A stretch of DNA of 7,084 nucleotides, taken from the NCBI GenBank assembly GCA_023255355.1, contig JALRIU010000118.1:1-7084 (forward strand). The letters are read 5' to 3'. Below, in pieces: positions 1 through 6,072 of this stretch. Origin of the DNA: Pseudomonadales bacterium (GTDB lineage: Bacteria > Pseudomonadota > Gammaproteobacteria > Pseudomonadales > JAHEIH01). A program made the translations under genes and the position numbers. Below the pieces are notes generated by a model that saw nothing but the letters and a program-made list of their open reading frames with translations, searched no databases and had not been told where the DNA came from. Numbering within the stretch: the stretch's first letter is position 1; each line of letters opens with the position of its first letter.

Positions 1-2106
1 ATCAGGAACTGTTCGAAGGTAGTCTTTAAGTTTGTTAGAGACTTCATCAAGTTGCTTGAAAGAATTGGCCGAAAATTGCACGTCGAGTGGCGAGCCCATG
101 CGCCATAGTGAAGAGCGAAACTCCAATGACTCAGCACCAGCGATGTCACCTATGTTTTTGCGTAGCTCGTTTATTAAAGAGCTTGTGGAAATATCGTCAT
201 GCCTTAATTCACGCGGGGTGACCTCGAAACTAATACGGCCTCTATTGGCGGCAGCGCCTCTGCCTCCACCATTTCCAGCAATCGAGCGAATCGCAATAAT
301 ACTGCTTTCACCAGTTTCTGGGTTACGGTACTTATCTTGTAACTTGCGAACTTCATTGGTGATATAAGCCACGTGCTTATCGGTCACTTCAAACGGTGTT
401 CCTACTGGCATTGTGATCGAAATATTTCCTGAATCACTTTCGACGGTCTGCCAAAAAGTAAACTTCATCCAGCCACTAGAGAGAAGGGCAAAGATTAATG
501 TAAGCACGCCGATGAATGAAATTAGGGTTGTATATCTGTGTTCAATGCATGTGTTCAAGAACGGCTGATAATATTCTTTGATTTTGTCTTCAAAACCGTT
601 TGCAAAATTATTCTGCCATTTCGTAAAGCCTGTAGATGTCTGGTCATGGCGAATTTTTACATGTTTTAAATGGGCCGGCAGCACAAACTTAGATTCGATT
701 AAAGAGAATATTAGGGCAGCGATGACAACGAATGAGATAGGAATAAATAGATCGCCGATACGGCCCTCGATAAACGAGAGCGGCAGAAATGCCACAATAG
801 TTGTCAGTACACCAAACGTTACCGGAACAGCAACTTCTTCGGTACCTTTTATGGCTGCATCAAGCCCTGAGGATGATGTTTTAAGATGTCTGTAGACGTT
901 TTCACCGGTAACAATAGCGTCGTCAACCACGATACCGAGTACCACAATAAATCCGAATGCACTCATAATATTGAGGCTTTGCCCAAGGTGGCTCATAACA
1001 ATGAGAGCACCTAAAAATGAGACAGGAATTCCTAAAAATACCCACAGCGCGACCGATGGTCTTAAAAATAGAGTGAGTAATATTAAGACTAATATTGTGC
1101 CTTGAATCGCGTTGTCTCGCAGGATACCCAAACGGTCTCGAAGAATTTTGGAGTCGTCATCCCAGTAGCTCAACACCATACCTTCCGGCACTTGGTGCTG
1201 GTGGTCATTGATATAAGATTTAACTTTATCCGCCACATCAAGCGCACTTTGTTTGCCGACACGACCGACATCGATATAGACAGAATTTAGACCATTAAAT
1301 CGAGACGTTAGCCCCTCATCTTCAAACCCATCGTGGACCGTTGCGACATCTGCAACACGGATTATTGAACCGTTGCGATCAGTTTTTATAACAATATCTT
1401 CAAATTCGCCCTTACGATAAGCCTGTCCCTTGCTTCGTAACAAAATATCGCCGCCGGCGGTTCGCAAATTACCCGCCGAAGAATCCAGTGAATTGCGACG
1501 AATAGCGTTGGCAATTTCATCGAGGGTAATGCCCCACAAATTGAGTTTGTCTTGAGAGGTTTCAATTGCGATTTCGTAATTTGCGACAGCATCAAGATCT
1601 ACCTGAGTAATACCCTCAATGCCAAGCAAATCGTCTCTAACGCGCTCTGCAAACTCGGTGAGTTCAGTTTGTGATTGGGTACCGCCAATAGCCACTGTGA
1701 TCACAGAGAATTTTCTCATGGCCAAGCTAATGATAGGTTTTTCAATATCTCCGGGCAGGCCGTTGATTGCATCAACACGGCTCTTAACATCATCCAACAT
1801 GTCGCGAGGATCATAATCACTTAGCAATTCAAGGGAAACGCGCGTACCACCCTCGCGCGAAATAGACGTCATAGTGTCTATCCCTTCTAAATCGCTCAAC
1901 GCCTCTTCAATACGTGTTGCTACACCTAACTCTACATCTTCAGGTGTTGCTGCTCGAAGTGCGACACTAATATTTATTTGATTCGGTGTCATGGAGGGAA
2001 AAACCTCCATTTCGAGCTCTGTTTTGATACTTAAAAAGCCACCGAGAACGATCAACGCCATTAATAAGTTGGCAGCGACCGAATTACGGGCAAACCACGC
2101 AATCAT
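1..2106 (-). CDS. RND-family efflux permease, inner-membrane subunit (partial, C-terminus beyond left edge)
   Basis: Proton-driven inner-membrane pump subunit of a tripartite efflux system, AcrB/MdtB-like (HAE-1 type). The reading frame is open from ATG 2106-2104 to base 1, giving 702 residues of the roughly 1030-1050 usual for the family, so about a third is missing. Seen: a first membrane helix near residues 8-28, a long periplasmic porter region to about 330, a cluster of helices at about 337-475, and a seventh helix near 523-545 followed by the start of the second porter region. The fourth helix carries GIVVDDAIVTGEN with the acidic pair D395/D396, matching the proton-relay Asp pair of AcrB (D407/D408). 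This pair argues for drug or organic efflux rather than a metal pump of the CusA type. AAGGAG (2119-2114) lies 7 bases before the start. The start overlaps the adaptor stop (ATGA), implying translational coupling. Substrate cannot be told from sequence. Confidence 0.95.
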   Translation of the reverse strand, partial: MIAWFARNSVAANLLMALIVLGGFLSIKTELEMEVFPSMTPNQINISVALRAATPEDVELGVATRIEEALSDLEGIDTMTSISREGGTRVSLELLSDYDPRDMLDDVKSRVDAINGLPGDIEKPIISLAMRKFSVITVAIGGTQSQTELTEFAERVRDDLLGIEGITQVDLDAVANYEIAIETSQDKLNLWGITLDEIANAIRRNSLDSSAGNLRTAGGDILLRSKGQAYRKGEFEDIVIKTDRNGSIIRVADVATVHDGFEDEGLTSRFNGLNSVYIDVGRVGKQSALDVADKVKSYINDHQHQVPEGMVLSYWDDDSKILRDRLGILRDNAIQGTILVLILLTLFLRPSVALWVFLGIPVSFLGALIVMSHLGQSLNIMSAFGFIVVLGIVVDDAIVTGENVYRHLKTSSSGLDAAIKGTEEVAVPVTFGVLTTIVAFLPLSFIEGRIGDLFIPISFVVIAALIFSLIESKFVLPAHLKHVKIRHDQTSTGFTKWQNNFANGFEDKIKEYYQPFLNTCIEHRYTTLISFIGVLTLIFALLSSGWMKFTFWQTVESDSGNISITMPVGTPFEVTDKHVAYITNEVRKLQDKYRNPETGESSIIAIRSIAGNGGGRGAAANRGRISFEVTPRELRHDDISTSSLINELRKNIGDIAGAESLEFRSSLWRMGSPLDVQFSANSFKQLDEVSNKLKDYLRTVPD

Positions 2107-3311
2107 TGATGTGCTCCTTGCTCAGCAGATGGGGGCTGCCCGGCGATATTGATCGATGTGTTCTGCTGTTCGGCGATTGACACGCGGGTACCTGATGTCA
2201 CTTGCCCTAATGAGGTAAGCACTAATTGGTCACCGCTCTGCAGACCTGAGCCAATCATCGCTACGTCATTGTTTTGCCAAAGAATCTCGATATCCCTACG
2301 TTGTAAGGTGCCTTTTTCCACAATGTAGACGAAACTTGATTGATAGATGGTTTTATTTGGAATGATGAGGGTATCTTTTATCAGTTTGCCCTGGATCTCG
2401 GCGGTAAGATACTCGCCGATCTTAATTTCAGAAGCGAGGTTACTATCCGCTAAGGTTTGATCGATACGGCCAATGACATGAAGTTGACGTGAATTACTAT
2501 CGATGGCGCTATCAACTCGACTTACAACGCCAGACCATTGACGACCACTGTTCAAATTAGAGAAAAACGTAACTCTTGGCTGATCATTACTAGTGTTAAC
2601 CAAATCTAGATCAATAAAATCCAAGTCACAGTTGCAAAGGGGCAGTCTGACTTCAACATAATCGTTGGCATATAGCTCAGCTACTGCAGTTCCAACGTTG
2701 ATGAACTGGCCTACATCAACTTTGTGATCCAATACACGTCCATCAAATGGCGCGCGAATTTGTGTACGTTCAAGTGCAAGATTTGCTTTGCTGAGGTCAG
2801 CTAGGGCGGCCTTAAGTCTAGCTTCAGCGGCCATCAATTGAGGTTTGCGCAGCACTAAATCGTTAGGTTCATCTTTTCTGCCGAGGGTTTTCCAATCTAG
2901 CGCCGCTTGTTTGGCCCGCGCGCGTTCTTCAACCACGCTGCGTTCGGCATCAAGTAAGTTAGCTTCAGCAGACATGACTGCAGTGCGATAATCTCTATCA
3001 TCTACATTTACCAAAATGTCGCCTTTTTTGACGCTGCTACCACTTCTAAAGGCTTCATTGACGGCCACAATTTGGCCTGCAACTTGGCTGACTAGCATAC
3101 TTTGAGTGGCAGCTTTTGCTTCGCCATAGCTACTTAGGGTAATCGGGTAATCTTGGCGAGCAAGCGTTTCAACTTCAACCGTAATTTTTGCCATTGGTGG
3201 TGCTTTGCGCATACCCGCTTGCGGCGGGTTTTTAAAGATCGCGTAAGATGCACCAAATAGTACGATGCCCACTAAAAGAGGTATAAGAATTTTTTTCGAC
3301 ATAAGGATCAC
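2103..3311 (-). CDS. RND efflux periplasmic adaptor (membrane-fusion protein, HlyD/AcrA family)
   Basis: Periplasmic adaptor that links the RND permease encoded just downstream to an outer-membrane TolC-type channel. It has 402 residues, typical for the family. Seen: an N-terminal hydrophobic segment at about 8-26 after KK, with no lipobox cysteine, so it is probably anchored by an uncleaved helix rather than a lipid. The first lipoyl half-motif is at about 75-105 (VAGQIVAV..., VKKGDIL). An alpha-helical hairpin of alternating Ala, Glu, Arg and Leu spans about 110-183. The second half-motif is at about 185-213 (IRAPFDGRV, VGQFINVG). Beta-barrel and membrane-proximal domains follow to the end. 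Start choice: GTG at 3311 has GGAA at 3320-3317, 5 bases upstream. The ATG three codons later (3302) has no well-placed Shine-Dalgarno. The C-terminal 25 residues are polar and Gln/Ala/Ser-rich. First gene of the leftward operon. Confidence 0.94.
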   Translation of the reverse strand: MILMSKKILIPLLVGIVLFGASYAIFKNPPQAGMRKAPPMAKITVEVETLARQDYPITLSSYGEAKAATQSMLVSQVAGQIVAVNEAFRSGSSVKKGDILVNVDDRDYRTAVMSAEANLLDAERSVVEERARAKQAALDWKTLGRKDEPNDLVLRKPQLMAAEARLKAALADLSKANLALERTQIRAPFDGRVLDHKVDVGQFINVGTAVAELYANDYVEVRLPLCNCDLDFIDLDLVNTSNDQPRVTFFSNLNSGRQWSGVVSRVDSAIDSNSRQLHVIGRIDQTLADSNLASEIKIGEYLTAEIQGKLIKDTLIIPNKTIYQSSFVYIVEKGTLQRRDIEILWQNNDVAMIGSGLQSGDQLVLTSLGQVTSGTRVSIAEQQNTSINIAGQPPSAEQGAHQ

Positions 3312-3316
3312 AATAG

Positions 3317-3320
3317 TTCC
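3317..3320 (-). promoter_or_regulatory. Ribosome binding site deciding the GTG start of the adaptor gene
   Basis: On the minus strand GGAA lies 5 bases before GTG at 3311-3309. The in-frame ATG at 3302-3300 is preceded by GATCCTT, which has no Shine-Dalgarno character. The GTG start is therefore preferred, though the two proteins differ by only three residues. Confidence 0.5.
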
Positions 3321-3580
3321 AATTTTTGATATTTACGACAGCAATCTTCGTCTGGTGCCATGCGGTTGCCTATACTGCTTGAGAATAAGCTGCATTTAAA
3401 GTCAGATTAGTAGGTTATAAATAATGATGTCTTATTTAACCTGAATGAATCATGAATATCTTTTATTGCGACTATTACAGTGTCTTTAACTGAAAACTTC
3501 TGGCGCATTATTGCCTGATATAACTAACACTAAGATACAAATTTAGCGCATGTTTGAGATAAAGTGGCATAAAATTTTTT

Positions 3581-3586
3581 TATAAT
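3581..3586 (+). promoter_or_regulatory. Candidate -10 element TATAAT (distal promoter of dehydrogenase operon)
   Basis: A perfect sigma-70 -10 hexamer lies at 3581-3586, just after a T-run. The best upstream -35-like hexamer is TTGAGA at 3554-3559, but the 21-base gap is longer than the usual 16-18. If used, the promoter would need an activator or would be weak, and would leave a leader of about 180 bases. In such AT-rich DNA a TATAAT can arise by chance. It overlaps the left arm of an inverted repeat, which raises its interest. Confidence 0.3.
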
Positions 3587-3608
3587 CCAAGATTTAGACG
3601 CTGGATTA
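3583..3608. repeat. Inverted repeat TAATCCA-N12-TGGATTA, possible operator
   Basis: Two perfectly complementary 7-base arms (3583-3589 and 3602-3608) are separated by 12 bases. The arm centres are 19 bases apart, close to two helical turns, as expected for a site bound by a dimeric regulator. The left arm overlaps the TATAAT at 3581-3586. A protein bound here could block or recruit polymerase for the rightward operon. No run of T follows, so a terminator is unlikely. No regulator gene is in the window, so the binding protein is unknown. Confidence 0.4.
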
Positions 3609-3669
3609 AGGAAGATCTCTTTCAGAAAGCATGTTTTTAAACAATATAAGTTTAAGTCTTTGCTAAAGG

Positions 3670-3698
3670 TTTACAGAATGTTTGACATGGTTAATAAT
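3670..3698 (+). promoter_or_regulatory. Candidate sigma-70 promoter of the dehydrogenase operon
   Basis: TTTACA (3670-3675, 5 of 6 to consensus) and AATAAT (3693-3698, 5 of 6) are separated by exactly 17 bases. They predict transcription starting near 3705 and a leader of about 70 bases before the ATG at 3773. An overlapping alternative is a perfect TTGACA at 3682-3687 with a poor CATTGT at 3705-3710. Position and spacing fit the proximal promoter of the three-gene operon, but the call is by pattern only. Confidence 0.45.
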
Positions 3699-3701
3699 GA
3701 A

Positions 3702-3712
3702 CAACATTGTTG
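3702..3712. repeat. Short palindrome CAACA-T-TGTTG at the predicted start of transcription
   Basis: An exact 5-base inverted repeat around a single central T lies directly after the candidate -10 at 3693-3698, where the transcript would begin. That is a common place for a repressor site. At 11 bases it is short enough to be chance, and flanking bases do not extend the symmetry. Confidence 0.25.
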
Positions 3713-3762
3713 GATAGTTTGGATATTTTTGTAAGTCGCTTTCAACTAAATTTTTCAAATTC

Positions 3763-3768
3763 GAGGAA
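3763..3768 (+). promoter_or_regulatory. Ribosome binding site fixing the E1 alpha start
   Basis: GAGGAA lies 4 bases before ATG at 3773. This marks 3773 as the real start rather than a TTG at 3707, which would add 22 residues (Phe/Ser/Asn-rich) unlike the conserved family N-terminus. Confidence 0.85.
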
Positions 3769-3772
3769 TGAT

Positions 3773-4756
3773 ATGACATCTCCAAAAGCCTACTCGCCAG
3801 AGGTCTTACTCAACATTTATCGTACTGCTTTAAAAATTCGTAGTGTTGATTCTGGTGTGCGTGGATTAATTAGATCTGGAAACTTGATGTTAGCTATGCA
3901 CCCACCAACTGGGCAAGAAATTATTGCTGCATGTATGGGAGAGTGTCTGGAGCAGACGGACTATCTTGTAACAATTTATCGTGGTTTGCATGACCAAATT
4001 GCGAAAGGAATGCCCGTTAAAAAAATTGTTGCTGAATACCATGGGAGGGTGACAGGCGCTTGCAAAGGCAAGGGTGGGCCGATGCATATTACGCATCGTG
4101 AAAGTGGAGTCATGGTTACAACAGGTGTGGTAGGCAGCGGTATGCCTATCGCTACAGGATTGGGCTGGGCATCACAATTAAAAGGCGATAACCGTGTAAC
4201 CGTTACTTGCTTTGGTGATGGAGCTACTAATATTGGTGCATTCCATGAGGCGATGAATTTGGCAGCAGTGTGGAAATTGCCTGTCGTTTTTCTTTGTCAG
4301 AACAACCAATATGCGGAATGTACAACCTATGAAGATGCGACAGCCTCTAAAACTATTGCTGAGCGCGCCTTGGCTTACGGCGAAAATATGGTCGGTGTGT
4401 CAGTTGATGGTAATGATCCTGAGTCAATGTTTAATGCGATGCGCAAAGCTGTAGATCGTGCAAGAGCTGGTAAGGGTCCTACATTACTTGAAGCGAAAAC
4501 GTTCCGTTTAAGCGGTCATTATTTCGGCGATCCATCTCCATATATTCCCAAGGAACAGATGGCAGAGGCCTTTGCAAATGACCCCATAGTGAAAGTTAGA
4601 GAGCAGGTTATCAATTCTGGCATCGCAACTGCCGATGAGCTTGACGCGATTGTTACGCAGTTTGAGAAAGAATTCGAAGAGGCTGTTGAGTTTGCCAAAA
4701 ATAGTCCATTCCCTGAGTTGAGTGAAGTCACCACTGATATGTATGGAGTTGCCTGA
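3773..4756 (+). CDS. Thiamine-diphosphate-dependent 2-oxoacid dehydrogenase E1, alpha subunit (acetoin/pyruvate dehydrogenase-like)
   Basis: Alpha subunit of a heterotetrameric E1 that binds thiamine diphosphate and Mg2+, removes a C1 or acyl-leaving group from a 2-oxo compound, and passes the acyl unit to a lipoyl group. It has 327 residues from ATG 3773, matching AcoA/PdhA-type subunits. Numbered from this start, the thiamine-binding motif is intact: GDG at 148-150 and the NN pair at 177-178, with AFHEAMNLAAVWKLPVVF between them. A YRG segment at 69-71 and SGHYFGDPSPY at about 247-257 match the substrate-side loops; His249 corresponds to the conserved loop histidine. The segment around 69-78 (YRGLHDQIAKG) differs from the HRGHGH form remembered for acetoin dehydrogenases, so the substrate may not be acetoin. 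First gene of the operon; its TGA overlaps the next ATG by one base. Confidence 0.95.
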   Translation: MTSPKAYSPEVLLNIYRTALKIRSVDSGVRGLIRSGNLMLAMHPPTGQEIIAACMGECLEQTDYLVTIYRGLHDQIAKGMPVKKIVAEYHGRVTGACKGKGGPMHITHRESGVMVTTGVVGSGMPIATGLGWASQLKGDNRVTVTCFGDGATNIGAFHEAMNLAAVWKLPVVFLCQNNQYAECTTYEDATASKTIAERALAYGENMVGVSVDGNDPESMFNAMRKAVDRARAGKGPTLLEAKTFRLSGHYFGDPSPYIPKEQMAEAFANDPIVKVREQVINSGIATADELDAIVTQFEKEFEEAVEFAKNSPFPELSEVTTDMYGVA

Positions 4757-5751
4757 TGTCTGATCCAAAAATGATTACCTTTACCCAGGCTTACACCCAA
4801 GCTTTAGACGAGGCAATGGCAGCTGATCCAACCGTAGTGTTGCTAGGTGAAGATATTGGCGATAAAGAAGGCGGAGGTGTATTCAAGGTGACGGCTGGCT
4901 TAACCCAAAAATATGGGGCCGAGCGTGTTAGAACCACACCAATTTCAGAACAGGCCATCATCGGAGCAGCGATTGGTGCATCTTTAGCAGGTATGAGGCC
5001 AGTTGCTGAAATCATGTTCATGAATTTTATTACTGTCGCCATGGATCAGGTTGTAAATCATGCGGCTAAACTTCGCTTTATGTCGGGTGGTCAAACACCT
5101 GTTCCAATCACTATTCGAACCCGAACTGGGGCTGGAACGGGAAATGGCGGTCAACACTCTGATATGTTAGAGGCTTGGTTTGCCCACGTACCTGGTATGA
5201 AAGTGGTTATTCCTTCTTCACCTGCCGATGCCGTTGGTTTGCTTCGTGCATGTATTGAAGATGATGATCCGTGTTTATTTATTGAAGATGGTGTGACTCG
5301 TATTGTTAAGGGTGAAGCTCCCCCAGCAAACCATAAAATTCCTCTTGGTAAGGCGCACGTAGAGCGTGAAGGCTCTGATGTGACCGTCATAAGTTATGGC
5401 CGTCCAATGCAAGACATTAGAAAAATTGCAGCTGCGCTCGCTGAAGAGGGTATTTCGGTTGAAGTGATCGATTTGAGGACGATCTCTCCTCTTGATACAG
5501 ACACCATCGTCAATTCTGTGAAAAAGACGGGGCGTGCAGTAGTGGCGCATGAGGCCGTAAGAAGTTTTGGCGTCGGTGCTGAGGTTGTTGCTCGTATTCA
5601 AGAGTTTGCGTTTGATAGCTTGAAATCGCCAGTGTTACGGGTAGCTTCAAAAGATGCTACTGTGCCATTTGCGAGAACGTTAGAACTAGAATTTTTATAT
5701 AAAGGCAGTGATATCGAAGCTGCTATCAGAAAAACTTTGGAAGAGAAGTAA
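4756..5751 (+). CDS. 2-oxoacid dehydrogenase E1, beta subunit (acetoin/pyruvate dehydrogenase-like)
   Basis: Beta subunit that pairs with the upstream alpha subunit to form the E1 active site. It has 331 residues, the family's usual length. Seen: the pyrimidine-binding transketolase domain at about 6-180, with GEDIG (Glu32), TPISEQ (Glu65, the expected cofactor-activating glutamate) and QHS (His134, the expected catalytic histidine), then HVPGMKVVIPSSPADA. The C-terminal transketolase domain spans about 205-325, with VTVISYGRPM and VIDLRTISPLD. GGAG at 4745-4748 precedes the ATG by 7 bases. The start shares one base with the alpha stop (TGATG), typical of coupled subunits made in equal amounts. 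AcoB/PdhB/BkdB-type families are all similar here, and sequence alone does not decide the substrate. Confidence 0.95.
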   Translation: MSDPKMITFTQAYTQALDEAMAADPTVVLLGEDIGDKEGGGVFKVTAGLTQKYGAERVRTTPISEQAIIGAAIGASLAGMRPVAEIMFMNFITVAMDQVVNHAAKLRFMSGGQTPVPITIRTRTGAGTGNGGQHSDMLEAWFAHVPGMKVVIPSSPADAVGLLRACIEDDDPCLFIEDGVTRIVKGEAPPANHKIPLGKAHVEREGSDVTVISYGRPMQDIRKIAAALAEEGISVEVIDLRTISPLDTDTIVNSVKKTGRAVVAHEAVRSFGVGAEVVARIQEFAFDSLKSPVLRVASKDATVPFARTLELEFLYKGSDIEAAIRKTLEEK

Positions 5752-5753
5752 CT

Positions 5754-5984
5754 ATGACAACTGAAATTAAAATTCCAGCCATCGGTATGTCGATGGCTGA
5801 AGGTACACTTACAGAGTGGTTGGTTGATGATGGTGCAATGGTAGAAAAGGGTCAATTTATCTATTGTTTAGAATTAGACAAATCTGTTCAAGAAATTGAA
5901 AGTCCAGCTTCCGGAATTTTAAAACAAATTGGTGTTGCTGGCGAAACTTATGACGTAGGAACACTTATTGGTGAAATCAGCTAG
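5754..5984 (+). CDS. Free-standing lipoyl-domain carrier protein (E2-type lipoyl domain only)
   Basis: A complete 76-residue protein that is a single lipoyl (biotinyl/lipoyl-attachment) domain. It likely acts as the swinging carrier that accepts an acyl group from the E1 pair encoded just upstream. Seen: the E2 N-terminal pattern IPAIGMSMAEGTLTEWLV at about 7-24, the turn motif ELDKS with the lipoylated lysine at position 43, and the closing half ESPASGILKQIGVAGETYDVG. The whole lipoyl fold is present and then stops. There is no peripheral-subunit-binding domain, no linker rich in Ala/Pro and no acyltransferase core, which normally make E2 about 370-450 residues. The start lies 2 bases after the beta stop with a purine-rich AGAGAAG ahead. 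The TAG stop is followed by a strong terminator with no recognisable E2 remnant between, so this is not an obvious frameshifted E2. A biotin carrier is less likely because the attachment motif is DK, not MK. Confidence 0.93.
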   Translation: MTTEIKIPAIGMSMAEGTLTEWLVDDGAMVEKGQFIYCLELDKSVQEIESPASGILKQIGVAGETYDVGTLIGEIS

Positions 5985-6011
5985 AGTGTTTTTCTATTTC
6001 GTTTTGTGATC

Positions 6012-6046
6012 AAAAGCCAGTTGTAAATACTGGCTTTTTGTTTTTT
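6012..6046 (+). terminator. Intrinsic terminator ending the E1/lipoyl operon
   Basis: A perfect 9-base stem (6012-6020 AAAAGCCAG with 6030-6038 CTGGCTTTT) encloses a 9-base loop, and the transcript continues in a U-rich tract to 6046. It lies 27 bases after the lipoyl-protein stop, marking a three-gene transcription unit. Confidence 0.88.
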
Positions 6047-6072
6047 GATTGCCGGATTGTGGTGGTGGCTCT

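Larger units (their letters stand above)
3312..3772. other. Divergent intergenic region with no gene
   Basis: This 461-base AT-rich stretch separates the leftward efflux operon from the rightward dehydrogenase operon, so it must carry promoters for both directions. No open frame with a plausible start and ribosome site was seen on either strand. Its right part (3583-3712) carries a perfect TATAAT, a 7-base inverted repeat, a good sigma-70-like promoter and an 11-base palindrome, listed separately. Its left part holds closely spaced TGAAT copies at 3442-3446, 3446-3450 and 3453-3457, of unknown meaning. No convincing leftward promoter was found. The best leftward -10 is a poor TATAGG-like hexamer about 60 bases before the adaptor start, without a good -35. 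Confidence 0.7.

Noticed and set aside
32..895. Plus-strand open frames of 105-111 codons in the left region
   Set aside because: They are antisense to the RND permease frame, which reads without interruption and has clear family motifs.
3442..3457. Three close TGAAT copies as a repeat array or CRISPR-like element
   Set aside because: Units are only 5 bases, irregularly spaced and too few in AT-rich DNA to mean more than chance.
3554..3586. TTGAGA/TATAAT as a full sigma-70 promoter
   Set aside because: The 21-base spacer is too long for a standard promoter. Only the -10 is retained as a weak candidate.
3707..3772. N-terminal extension of E1 alpha from a TTG start
   Set aside because: TTG at 3707 has no ribosome site. 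The extra 22 residues are unlike the family, and GAGGAA directly precedes ATG 3773.
4508..5855. Several minus-strand open frames of about 80-108 codons opposite the E1 genes
   Set aside because: They lie opposite strongly conserved coding sequence, have no ribosome sites and carry no recognisable motif.
5754..5984. Biotin carrier protein or GcvH
   Set aside because: The attachment motif is ELDKS rather than the biotin-type MKM. Length and flanking pattern match an E2 lipoyl domain, and GcvH is longer, about 125-130 residues.
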